This document shows positions 28,359 to 37,974 of a stretch of 64,000 nt of DNA, piece by piece (the stretch's first letter is position 1; each line of letters opens with the position of its first letter). The stretch covers positions 1 through 64,000 of the forward strand of contig JADKCF010000002.1 in the NCBI GenBank assembly GCA_016714765.1. The letters run 5' to 3'. The DNA is from Saprospiraceae bacterium. GTDB lineage: Bacteria; Bacteroidota; Bacteroidia; Chitinophagales; Saprospiraceae. Position numbers and translations under genes: made by a program. The notes beneath the pieces are model-generated. The model was not told where the DNA came from. It was given only the letters and a program-made list of their open reading frames with translations, and ran no database searches.

Positions 28359-31300
28359 CTAAGTATGGGTATGTCCTGATTTGGACGAAAGAAAAGTGTA
28401 AAGAGCCGGAATTACAAATAAGGTCAGTATAAGGGAAAACATTAAGCCCCCTATGATAGCTATACCCATAGAAACCCTTGAAACAGATGCCGCTCCTAGT
28501 GCCAAAGCAATCGGCAGTGCTCCCAGTACTGTGGCCAGACTAGTCATCAAGATGGGTCGTAATCTCGATATGGAGGCTTCTTTTACGGCGTCAAGAGATT
28601 TTAACCCCTCCTCCTTCCGTTGGTTGGCAAACTCTACTATCAGAATTCCATTTTTAGTGACTATACCAACTAAAACAATGATACCTATCTGACTGAAAAT
28701 ATTAAGTGTAGAGTCTGTATACCAAAGTGCCAGGATAGCCCCTGACAAAGCAAGAGGAACTGTAAACATGATAGTAAGCGGGTCTATGAAGCTTTCAAAT
28801 TGTGCCGCCAGAATTAAGTACACAAGTACCAAAGCAAGTATAAAAGCAAATAAAAGTGTAGAAGAACTTTCTTCAAACTCCTTGGAAGGCCCCGAAAGAT
28901 CCGTGGCATAATTGTCATCCAGCACCTCACCGGCTATTGTTCTCATCGCAGTGATGCCTTGCCCAAGCGATACTCCCGGTATTGTACCGGCAGAAATAGT
29001 GGCTGATACATACCTGTTAAATCTGTACAGCTGGGGCGGGTTACTTTGCTCTGAAATAGTAATCAGATTATCTAGTTGTACCATCTCTCCCTTATTGCTT
29101 CTGACATAAATGGACTTGAGATCTCCTGGTTCGTTACGATTATCTTTTTCTGCCTGTCCAATGACCTGATATTGTTTGCCATTTTTAATAAAAAAGCCCA
29201 ACCTTTGTTCTGCAAAATAAAGCTGTAGTGTCTGAGCTATATCCATGACTGATACGCCGAGCATTTGTGCCCGGTTACGATCGATTTCTATTTTTATCTC
29301 TGGTTTGTTGAATTTGAGATTGATATCCACTGCCTGAAAAGATTCATCAGCTCTTGCTTTTTCCAGAAAAACGGGAATCACTTTTTTTAACATATCAAAG
29401 TTGGGAGCCATAATTACAAACTGTACCGGCAAACCGCCTCTTCTGTCACCTATGGTTTGCTCCTGACTGACAAACACACGAGCCTCTGAGTATTTTTTTA
29501 CTGTTTTGGATAGTTCGTCAGCCAATTCCATCTGTGATTTGGTTCTTTGTTCTGCTTCCACCAATGAAATCCTTACAAAACCTGTATTAGCTGCCTGGGA
29601 AGCACCAAAGCCCGGAGCAGTGACAGATAATATTGATTCCTTTTCAGGCATCTTTTCTACATCTGCGATGATTTTAGTGAGCAGATTATTGGTATAGTCG
29701 AATGATGCTCCCTCTGGTGCCGTTACATTGATACTCATACGGCCCTTGTCTTCCATAGGAGCAAGCTCGGTAGGCAAATCTTTGCCCAAGTAATAAATGG
29801 ATGCAATGGATGCCAACATGATCACTATAGCCATCCATCTTACTTTAAAAAAAGCATTCAGTCCTTTTTCATACCATAGGGTCATACCTGTAAAAAAGCC
29901 TTCCGTAAACTTATAAAATCCTTTTTCGTGGTCTCCCTCTCTGAGTAATCTCGAACACATCATCGGGGTAAGAGTCAGGGATACAAAGGCAGATATCATG
30001 ACTGATCCGGCTACAACAACGCCAAATTCTCTGAATAGCCTCCCTGTCAGTCCCTGCAAAAACATTATCGGCAAAAAAACAGCCACTAGCGTTACTGTGG
30101 TAGAAACAATAGCAAAAAATATTTCTTCTGAACCCTTAAATGCCGCTTCGCGGGGTTTCATGCCCTGTTCTATCTTTTGGTAAATATTTTCTAGAACTAC
30201 AATAGCATCATCTACTACTAGTCCGGTGGCGAGAACAATTCCGAGCAACGTAAGAATATTAATAGAGAAACCGGACAAATACATGATAAAAAATGAACTC
30301 ACAAGCGATATAGGTATAGCTACGACAGGTATAAGTGTGGACCTCCAGTTGCGTAAAAAAAGGAAGATTACCAAAACAACAAGACCAAAAGCTATAAGAA
30401 TAGTCTCTTCCACTTCGCTGATGGCTTTTTTAATACCTTTGGTAGTATCCAGGGCAATACCCAGCTGCAGATCTGCAGGAAGTTCTTTTTTAATAACTTC
30501 CAGTCTCTTATAAAATTCTTCGGCAATGGAAACGTAGTTTGCTCCGGGCTGAGGTGTAATAGCAATTCCGATCATAGGTATTGCACCATTGCCTCTCAAC
30601 AAAGACCTTTCATTTTCCGGTCTCAACTCTGCATATCCGACGTCATTAAACCGTATGATGGCTCCGTTATTTTCCTTTATAATAAGATTATTAAATTGTT
30701 CTACAGTTTCTATTCTTCCTATGGTCCTGATGGTCAACTCTGTATCATCACCCTCTATTCGCCCGGAAGGCAATTCAACATTTGCATTCATTAAGGCGTT
30801 TCGCACATCTACCGGATTAATCCTCATCGATGACATTTTGGTGGGAGACATGATAAGTTTCATGCTGTATTTTTTCTCTCCCCAAATATTTACATTACTG
30901 ACGCCTGTGATCGTCTGAAAGCGCTCTTTAAATAAGTTATTGCCTATCTCTGATAATTCCAGAAGGGTGCGCTGATTACTCTGTACTGTCAGCGATAAGA
31001 TAGGCTGGGCATTTGCATCGGATTTACTGACAATAGGAGGATTCGTATCAGGTGGCAAGTTACGCTGAGCTCTAGATACCCTGTCTCGAACATCATTTGC
31101 AGCAGTTTCCAGATCCACAGACAGGTCAAACTCCACAGTTATGGTACTGCGACCATCACTGGAAGTGGAAGTAATGGTTTTTACGCCATCAATACCATTG
31201 ATAGACTCCTCGAGTGGCTCAGTGATTTGTGATATAATTACATCAGAATTGGCACCCGTATAGGAAGTACTTACCGTGATGACAGGCGGATCTACGCTGG

Positions 31301-31412
31301 GATAATCACGTATACCCAAATAATAAAAACCAATGATCCCAAAAAGTACAATAATGATAGACATTACCATACTTAAAACAGGACGCTTTATACTTATTTC
31401 TGATAAGCTCAT
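28359..31412 (-). CDS. RND efflux pump inner-membrane transporter (AcrB/HAE1 type)
   Basis: A 1017-residue proton-driven exporter with 12 membrane helices and two large periplasmic loops. The proton-relay acids appear in helix 4 as GLVVDDAIVVLENI. The conserved VFLPIMFLQGLTGRLFREFG block follows. It forms a tripartite pump with the adaptor encoded 10 bases upstream. No outer-membrane channel gene is adjacent; the TolC-like protein at 62296 is one candidate. Confidence 0.95.
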   Translation of the reverse strand: MSLSEISIKRPVLSMVMSIIIVLFGIIGFYYLGIRDYPSVDPPVITVSTSYTGANSDVIISQITEPLEESINGIDGVKTITSTSSDGRSTITVEFDLSVDLETAANDVRDRVSRAQRNLPPDTNPPIVSKSDANAQPILSLTVQSNQRTLLELSEIGNNLFKERFQTITGVSNVNIWGEKKYSMKLIMSPTKMSSMRINPVDVRNALMNANVELPSGRIEGDDTELTIRTIGRIETVEQFNNLIIKENNGAIIRFNDVGYAELRPENERSLLRGNGAIPMIGIAITPQPGANYVSIAEEFYKRLEVIKKELPADLQLGIALDTTKGIKKAISEVEETILIAFGLVVLVIFLFLRNWRSTLIPVVAIPISLVSSFFIMYLSGFSINILTLLGIVLATGLVVDDAIVVLENIYQKIEQGMKPREAAFKGSEEIFFAIVSTTVTLVAVFLPIMFLQGLTGRLFREFGVVVAGSVMISAFVSLTLTPMMCSRLLREGDHEKGFYKFTEGFFTGMTLWYEKGLNAFFKVRWMAIVIMLASIASIYYLGKDLPTELAPMEDKGRMSINVTAPEGASFDYTNNLLTKIIADVEKMPEKESILSVTAPGFGASQAANTGFVRISLVEAEQRTKSQMELADELSKTVKKYSEARVFVSQEQTIGDRRGGLPVQFVIMAPNFDMLKKVIPVFLEKARADESFQAVDINLKFNKPEIKIEIDRNRAQMLGVSVMDIAQTLQLYFAEQRLGFFIKNGKQYQVIGQAEKDNRNEPGDLKSIYVRSNKGEMVQLDNLITISEQSNPPQLYRFNRYVSATISAGTIPGVSLGQGITAMRTIAGEVLDDNYATDLSGPSKEFEESSSTLLFAFILALVLVYLILAAQFESFIDPLTIMFTVPLALSGAILALWYTDSTLNIFSQIGIIVLVGIVTKNGILIVEFANQRKEEGLKSLDAVKEASISRLRPILMTSLATVLGALPIALALGAASVSRVSMGIAIIGGLMFSLILTLFVIPALYTFLSSKSGHTHT

Positions 31413-31422
31413 CTTTTATTTT

Positions 31423-32484
31423 TTATAGCGCCGGGTTTATGATGTTTACTTTGACAGGCATTTTGGGTTTTAACTGCAATATACCGGTTGTCAGCACAGT
31501 ATCTCCTACAGATATACCTTCGACGATCTGAATCTCTTTTTCAGTACGATTACCTGTGACTACAGACGTGCTTACGGCCTCACCATTCTTACACAAAAAA
31601 ACCCTTCCACCACTCAGGTCGGGAATATAAGCTACTGTAGGTATCATTTTTGCTTTGGTTTTTTCACCCACCTGGATGTTTATGTCTGCAAAAGATCCCG
31701 GAAAAACTTTTCCTGAAGGATTGGGAAAGGTTGCTCGAACTTTAGAGGTACGAGTGACGGCATCAATTTTCGGATCCTTGGCATATACTGTCGCCTCTAG
31801 CTTGCTCGATATCCCCGCTACTGTAAAATCAACTTTACTTCCGGTATGAACGAGGTTGTTGTATTTTTCTGGCACTGAAAACTCTAATTTTAATGGTTGT
31901 GTCTTTTGTATTGTGGCTATGACAGTACTGGAAGTGATAAATGCTCCGGTACTTACGTTTTTTAATCCGGCTGTTCCACTGAATGGTGCTGTGATACGGG
32001 TCTTATCTATTTCTGTTTGCAGAATATTTGCATTGGCTTTCAATAGTTGTAAAGCTGTAAAAGTATTTTCGTACTCCTCTTTGCTTATAGCAGAAGAAAC
32101 CAGCAGCTGCTTTTGCCGTTTTTCTTTTTCTTCACCCAGTTTTATTTCAACTTCCAATTTTTTCATTTGAGCTACCAGATCATCATCATTGAGTTGAATC
32201 AGCAGTTGTCCTTTGCTGACTGATTTACCCTCAGCAAAATATATCCTGGTAATTTTACCTGACACCTCACTCTTAATCTCCACTTCTTCATCTGCCATTA
32301 CAGTACCTGTGGTGTTCACAGATCCTGAGCTGACTACCTCTCTTACTATTATACCTTCCAGAGTAATAGGTTTTTGATCCTTAGAACCTGCTGATGGTTG
32401 ACCTGGATCTTTTTTTTCTACGTCTTTACAGGCAATTAAGGAGGACAGCACCAGAAATGCCACTATGTTTAAAAATTTTATCAT
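31423..32484 (-). CDS. RND efflux membrane fusion (adaptor) lipoprotein
   Basis: Periplasmic adaptor of 353 residues. It has a lipoprotein signal (about 1-19, SSLIAC-K), a biotinyl-lipoyl-like domain split around a coiled-coil hairpin (about 105-150), and a beta-barrel. VEIKSEVSGKITRIYFAEGKSV is the lipoyl half. First gene of the two-gene pump operon. Confidence 0.93.
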   Translation of the reverse strand: MIKFLNIVAFLVLSSLIACKDVEKKDPGQPSAGSKDQKPITLEGIIVREVVSSGSVNTTGTVMADEEVEIKSEVSGKITRIYFAEGKSVSKGQLLIQLNDDDLVAQMKKLEVEIKLGEEKEKRQKQLLVSSAISKEEYENTFTALQLLKANANILQTEIDKTRITAPFSGTAGLKNVSTGAFITSSTVIATIQKTQPLKLEFSVPEKYNNLVHTGSKVDFTVAGISSKLEATVYAKDPKIDAVTRTSKVRATFPNPSGKVFPGSFADINIQVGEKTKAKMIPTVAYIPDLSGGRVFLCKNGEAVSTSVVTGNRTEKEIQIVEGISVGDTVLTTGILQLKPKMPVKVNIINPAL

Positions 32485-32669
32485 AGGTTATGGTGTTTAA
32501 ATTAAATACATAAAGACTCTAGTTCCCCTGATTGTTCAATTTGACTTTGTGTATTTTTGATGACGAAAGGTTAATGAAACAGCAACAAATCAAATATTTG
32601 GTAAAATTATCAAATTCCTTTTATCTTGCAGTGTAAATCTGACAATCATTTATAAAAATCAACAGATCC

Positions 32670-34148
32670 ATGAAAAGTGAAGATATCAAACCATTTCAAC
32701 CAGAGGAAGAAGAAATTATCATAAATAAAGAATTAAGTATTTTTGAAGCACTGTTGCCAGTGGTGATACTGGTAGGTATGCTTGCTTACAATATACATAT
32801 TTTCGGGGATGCTGCACTAGGCGGTAGTAACCAGTTCATACTTATCATCGGAGCGGCTTTTGCTGCTATAATAGGATTTAGAAATAACGTGACCTACGCT
32901 CAAATGCTCGAAGAAGTAGCCCACAATATTAAATCTACGGCAGGAGCCATTCTCATTCTTCTCATGGTCGGAGCTTTATCCGGAACATGGCTGATCAGTG
33001 GGATTATACCTTCCATGATTTATTATGGCCTACAGTTACTGTCTCCCAATATTTTCCTTGCCGCTTCTGTAGTGATTTGCTCTACTGTTTCTTTGGCTAC
33101 CGGAAGTTCGTGGTCGACATCTGCCACCGTTGGTATTGCCCTAATAGGCATCGGACAAACCATGGGTATCAATCCTGGCATGACAGCAGGTGCAGTGATC
33201 TCCGGTGCTTATTTTGGCGACAAGATTTCTCCTCTTTCTGACACTACCAACCTGGCCTCTGCTATGGCCGGTTCTACATTATTTGATCATATAAAATACA
33301 TGCTTATTACCACAATTCCATCCATATTGATTACTATCTTGATCTTTGTTGTGATTGGTATCAATATCCATACCTCAGGCACTCCGGATATTTCGGAGAG
33401 ACTATCAGCAATAGATACTGCTTTCCATATCAGTCCATGGTTGTTTATTGTGCCGGTTATTGTCATAGTTATGATTATTAAAAAGACAGAGCCATTAGTT
33501 GCGCTTCTCATCGGAGCACTTTTAGGTGGTGTCACTGCCATAGTAGCACAACCGGAGATTGTTGCCAAAATTGGTGGTAGTCCAACACTGGATTTCAATT
33601 CAGCTTATAAAGGTGTGATGCTGGCTCTCACTACCAAAACAAGTGTGGCTACCACGATACCTGAACTAAATGAACTCTTTTCTGCCAAAGGTATGGAAGG
33701 TATGCTGAGCACTATCTGGCTTGTATTGTGTGCAATGGTATTCGGGGGTGTAATGGATGCCATAGGAGCACTCTCCAAGATTAGTCAAACTCTGCTCAGT
33801 ATGTTCCATACTGTATTCGGGCTTTTTGCCAGCACTGTTCTTTCATGTCTGGCGATCAATGTCACCGCTTCCGACCAGTATCTTGCTTTGGTCATCCCTG
33901 GAAAAATGTATAAAAAAGCATTTCATGACAAGGGGCTTCATCCTGTCAATCTAAGTAGAACACTCGAAGATACAGGCACGGTCACTTCTGTGCTTATACC
34001 ATGGAATACTTGCGGAGCGTACAATGCAGGTGTATTGGGCGTACCTACTGCAGACTACTTTATTTACGCCTTTTTCAATTGGATCAGTCCATTTATGACA
34101 CTCCTTGTAGCTGCATTAAACTATAAGATCAAGCAGTTAAAAAGCTGA
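32670..34148 (+). CDS. nhaC: Na+/H+ antiporter NhaC
   Basis: A 492-residue inner-membrane antiporter that exchanges sodium for protons, with about 11-12 helices. Family blocks include ATGSSWSTSATVGIALIGIG and GAYFGDKISPLSDTTNLA, which mark NhaC. A TATCTTG element near 32626 might be its promoter. The gene converges with the PhnA gene with only three bases between the stops. Confidence 0.92.
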   Translation: MKSEDIKPFQPEEEEIIINKELSIFEALLPVVILVGMLAYNIHIFGDAALGGSNQFILIIGAAFAAIIGFRNNVTYAQMLEEVAHNIKSTAGAILILLMVGALSGTWLISGIIPSMIYYGLQLLSPNIFLAASVVICSTVSLATGSSWSTSATVGIALIGIGQTMGINPGMTAGAVISGAYFGDKISPLSDTTNLASAMAGSTLFDHIKYMLITTIPSILITILIFVVIGINIHTSGTPDISERLSAIDTAFHISPWLFIVPVIVIVMIIKKTEPLVALLIGALLGGVTAIVAQPEIVAKIGGSPTLDFNSAYKGVMLALTTKTSVATTIPELNELFSAKGMEGMLSTIWLVLCAMVFGGVMDAIGALSKISQTLLSMFHTVFGLFASTVLSCLAINVTASDQYLALVIPGKMYKKAFHDKGLHPVNLSRTLEDTGTVTSVLIPWNTCGAYNAGVLGVPTADYFIYAFFNWISPFMTLLVAALNYKIKQLKS

Positions 34149-34151
34149 TTT

Positions 34152-34720
34152 TTAAACCGATTTCTTTACATATTTTGTCAAAATCACAATATGCTGGTCA
34201 TTGACCCTGCCTTCGATTTGTTCGGGATTGTCGCTGACTAAGGTGATGCGTCGTACGGCTGTTCCTCTCTTGGCCGTAAAATTGGCACCTTTTACATCGA
34301 GGTCTTTAATAAGAACTACTGTATCGCCGGACTGAAGCACTGCACCGTTGCTATCTTTGTGTACCGATGGGTCTCCACTACTTCCTTCAGCCCATTCCAG
34401 TGTTTCGTCATCGAGATAAATCATGCCCAGCAAATCCTGGGCCCATTCCTGATCGCTTAGTGCCTGCAACATTCGATAAGAAATCACTTGAACAGCAGGA
34501 ACAGTACTCCACATGCAATCATTGATACATCTCCAATGTGTGGTGTCGATCATTTCGGGTTTGTCCAACTGTTCGTGACAAATACCACATATAGCTACTT
34601 GCTCATCCACATGATTACCGGTTTTTGGGGCAACGACATAGGAAATAACTTGCCCCCCGCTCCACAGATTTCGCACTTTGACTTACACCTGGCGGTAAGT
34701 TCGGTAGATAGTAAACTCAT
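34152..34720 (-). pseudogene. PhnA (YjdM)-domain protein, frameshifted at a G run
   Basis: Zinc-ribbon protein of the PhnA/YjdM family (function poorly known). The open frame 34152-34676 lacks the first zinc cysteines. In another frame, from the ATG at 34720, the sequence reads MSLLSTELTARCKSKCEICG, the usual N-terminus. Lengthening the C6 run at 34653-34658 by one base joins both halves as CEICGAGGQVISYVV, with the right spacing to the CGICHEQL second cysteine pair and the C-terminal SH3-like domain (SGDTVVLIKDLDVKG). Most likely an intact gene with a sequencing slip. Confidence 0.82.
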
Positions 34721-34916
34721 AGGATTTAATATTATTATACGGTAAAGGTAGTTATTTATACCACCTTATTATATTTTTACCCAAAATCCGTAATAGAAAT
34801 GAATTACAATTTTTAGCATTCCTTTTAACTTCATTAAACTATAAAATCAGCCCGTTAATAATTTATTTTAGACTGATTCTATTGGATATTTTGCCAATTT
34901 GAAAACCAATAAACAA

Positions 34917-35075
34917 TTACTTTTTAAGACTACACTTTTCATATTTTTTTAGTGCATCCAACATTATAGCCTCATTTTGTGCATCATCATTACTCGTTAC
35001 TTTCTCCAGAAATGATTTTTTAGGCTTTTTTTCCTTATTTGCAATTAATTCTTCACCAATAGATGGGATTATATG
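34917..35075 (-). pseudogene. possible gene remnant (C-terminal fragment)
   Basis: Within the 400-base gap before the DoxX gene, one minus-strand frame stays open for 52 codons without a start. It reads like real coding sequence: Lys/Glu-rich, helical, with KSFLEKVTSNDDAQNEAIM and DALKKYEKCS. It has no recognised family. Just upstream lies one copy of a repeat also found inside the DoxX gene, so this may be a leftover of a rearranged locus. Confidence 0.3.
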
Positions 35076-35109
35076 TTATTCTTTTTAACCTTTTTTGATA
35101 AAAAGACAA
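35073..35109. repeat. imperfect direct repeat, copy A
   Basis: ATGTTATTCTTTTTAACC followed by TTTTTTGATAAAAAGACAA. A near-copy occurs at 35235-35266, differing by small indels. Copy A lies directly after the natural stop of the DoxX reading frame. Confidence 0.5.
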
Positions 35110-35110
35110 T

Positions 35111-35554
35111 CTAGTCTTTTATCATCGGCATATACTTATTTCTGTCATTGACAATGGCCCAAACGACCACTAAAAAAAAGACTGGTGCGGACCTCAGAAT
35201 TTTTGGTTTAATTAAAGTTTAGAAAATATGATTAATGTTATTTTTTAACTTTGATAAAAAGACCAAATCTCCCATATGAAAATGATGGGCAACAATACCT
35301 ATAACAATAGGTAGCAGTATCAGTGCTCCTAGTGCACGTGTCTTAGGAATCGCAAACAAAGCTCCTCCTATTATCTCCACTAAGGCAATCAGAGGCAAAA
35401 GCCAGCCCAATCCCATCAAATGCCCAAATGCATCTTTGGCAGCTTGTGGCATATCTTCAGGCATAGGCATGAAGTTTAGAAATTTGTTAAGTCCGAATAC
35501 TACCATTGCAAGGCCCACTAAACCACACAAAGCCATAAGAATTTTATCTTTCAT
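35111..35554 (-). pseudogene. DoxX-like membrane protein, interrupted near its C-terminus
   Basis: The open frame (35219-35554, 111 residues) encodes a DoxX-family four-helix membrane protein (MVVFGLNKFLNFMPMP, EIIGGALFAIPKTRALGAL) but ends in an odd KLKNNINHIF tail. In the same frame after the TAA at 35219, the sequence resumes as a normal DoxX last helix: APVFFLVVVWAIVNDRNKY and MPMIKD, stop at 35111. About 60-75 bases, including the stop, thus seem to have been inserted before the last helix. The inserted stretch contains copy B of a repeat also seen right after the gene. Confidence 0.7.
35235..35266. repeat. imperfect direct repeat, copy B
   Basis: ATGTTATTTTTTAACTTTGATAAAAAGACCAA lies within the insert that interrupts the DoxX gene. 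It matches copy A (35073-35109) over about 32 bases, with small indels. Confidence 0.5.
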
Positions 35555-35726
35555 ATTTGGATAATGTTTGTTATAACAAAGATAATTTTTATTTTAAATT
35601 TATCTAATATATAAATACTTTTATCATTAATTGACTAAAAAAGGTCAACTCATGAAATTGTACTCAAGTAATATGATAAAATGGAAAATTTATCAATAAA
35701 TGGGGTAAGGTTACGTGGCTTTGTAA

Positions 35727-36173
35727 TTAAAAAGGCAATTCATCATCCTCCGGATTTAGTTTGTCTTCATCATCAAACTCAAGATTTAAATCTAATCCTG
35801 TCAGCAAGTCTATATTAAATTCAGGATGCTCAGCTTGCAATGTATCTATAATAGTGGTGCTATCATTGGGTCCAAGGGCCATGTCAGGATTTCCTTCCTT
35901 GACCATATCTATCACTCTGATGAGTTTACTGTAGTGTGCCAAACGAACCACTTTTTCGTCAGGACGGAACCAAATATGCCAGCCACCATTTACCAATATC
36001 GCATAGTTGCCATCGTCGTCTTCGTCATAGTAGTCATCTTTAATAAAAATCTGATCAGTCCCTGTGATGAAATAGTCCTCACCGAATTCATTCATTTCAA
36101 AATCCGGAGTACAGTAAAATATATCTCCATCTTCCAGCTCTCTGACGGATACTATTTCAAATTTGAATTTCAT
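35727..36173 (-). CDS. hypothetical acidic protein
   Basis: I do not recognise this 148-residue protein. It is rich in Asp/Glu (for example KDDYYDEDDDGNY and the EDDELPF end), probably beta-rich in the first two thirds (GGWHIWFRP), with no signal peptide or membrane helix. The start MKFKFEIVSVRELEDGD is clean. Codon use is like the neighbours. It stands alone, with 176 bases between it and mnmE. Confidence 0.65.
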   Translation of the reverse strand: MKFKFEIVSVRELEDGDIFYCTPDFEMNEFGEDYFITGTDQIFIKDDYYDEDDDGNYAILVNGGWHIWFRPDEKVVRLAHYSKLIRVIDMVKEGNPDMALGPNDSTTIIDTLQAEHPEFNIDLLTGLDLNLEFDDEDKLNPEDDELPF

Positions 36174-36349
36174 TTTGTGTTGGCTTATTCTAGAATTAAT
36201 TATGCTTTACCAATAAAATAACAAAAATAACATACATATTTTGAATTCAATACATGGAACCCATTTTTTAATATTTAATTAAAACTGTTGATTGCTGCCT
36301 ATGCTGTCACACTGAAAGATTGTTTATTAATAAATCTAAGACTTAATAA

Positions 36350-37733
36350 CTACTTTCCAATACAGAACTTACTAAAAATCGACTCCAATAAATCATCTGT
36401 GGACACCTCACCGGTGATCGTGCCGAGATGAAAGAGCGCTTCTCTGATATCCATCGCTAAAAAGTCGGAAGAAATTCCTGAGTCCAGTCCGGCTAGTACT
36501 TTCTGGAGACATAATTTGGTGTTTTCAAGGGCTTCGTAATGACGGGTGTTGCTGATGATGGTACCCTCTGTCTGATTGTGGTTTTTGATATATTCAGTAA
36601 AATAGGTCAATAATGGTTGTAACGTATCCTTGTATTTGGCGGTGATAAGTAGGGTTTTTTACACCACTTTTATCTGCAATGGTTTGAGTTTTGGGTTCAG
36701 CTTGTGCAGCTGAGATGGTATCGGCTTTGTTAAGGAGAATCACGCCGGTTTGATCTTTGGTCAATAGGAGATTATGAAAGTCTGAGACGGTCTCTTCTAT
36801 ACTTTTATGTACATCGCTGATGAAAAGTACGATTTCTGCTTCACGAAGTTTTTGTTTAGATCTTTCAATACCAAGGCCTTCGAGTATATCGGATGTTTCA
36901 CGTATCCCCGCTGTGTCTATAAATCGGAACATAATGCCATCAATCACCAGCGTATCTTCGATAAAATCCCTCGTCGTACCCGCTATATCGCTGACCAAAG
37001 CTTTTTCTTCGTTGAGTATGATATTGAGCAAGGTGGATTTGCCGGCATTGGGTGCACCAATGATGGCAACAGGTATGCCTTCTTTGATACTATTGCCCCA
37101 ACGAAATGAGTCAAGCAATGGATGTATGACAGTAATGATCTTGTGTATGAGATCTTTGAGCCTGCCCCGATGGGCAAATTCTACGTCTTCTTCCGAAAAA
37201 TCGAGTTCGAGTTCTATCAGCGCTGCAAAATCTATCAATTCCTGTCTCAGATCTTTGAGCATAGACGAAAAATGTCCTTTGAGCTGGTGGAGTGCTATCT
37301 CTGATGATTTGGCTGATGATGCATGAATTAAGTCAGCGACAGCTTCAGCTTGAGATAAGTCTATTCGACCATTTAGAAAGGCTCGTAGTGTAAATTCTCC
37401 GGGAAATGCCGATTTGGCTCCGTTTTTTATCGCTAATGATAAGATGGATTGGACAATTTGTGGTGAGCCGTGACAGGATATCTCTGTGCTATCTTCTGTA
37501 GTAAATGTCTTTGGTGCCCTGAATACCGACACCATGACCTCGTCTATTTCCTTCTCTCCATCCACGATCCACCCATAATGTATCGTATGTGAATCGGCTT
37601 CACTCAGCTTTTTCCCCTTAAATAAACGGTCAGTAATGGCTATCGCATCCGTTCCCGAAAGTCTGATGACAGCTATGGCGCTTTGACCTTGTGGTGTAGC
37701 CGGCGCGATGATGGTATCTGTAAGGTGATTCAT
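36350..37733 (-). pseudogene. mnmE: tRNA modification GTPase MnmE, frameshifted
   Basis: With MnmG it makes the 5-carboxymethylaminomethyl group on wobble uridines. Domains: N-terminal folate-binding domain (about 1-120), helical domain, inserted G domain with G226-APNAGKS-233, DIAGTTRD, DTAG and NKAD, and the C-terminal catalytic tail FCIGK encoded in the other frame. The frame breaks at the T6 run 36655-36660. Removing one base reads TLLITAKYKDTLQPLLTYF and leads straight into the downstream piece. A conserved gene with an intact C-terminus points to a sequencing slip. Confidence 0.88.
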
Positions 37734-37974
37734 ATGGCAAAGATAGTAGATATAAAACGATTACCATAGGTACTTTTTCTATACTGACATAAAACAGGCC
37801 TTTCAAATGACACTAAATAAAAGAATAATAATTTTTAACAACTTTCCTTTATCTCTGCTATTATATTCATGTACAGAGTAATATCTTGTCAGGTTATTCA
37901 ATTCGCAGATTGTTGATTATCATATAATTTGTTGATTTATAGTTCATTATAAAATAAAAATTAGCTTATCATAT

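Noticed and set aside
36820..37326. A 168-codon Ser-rich frame antisense to mnmE
   Set aside because: Shadow frame of a conserved GTPase.
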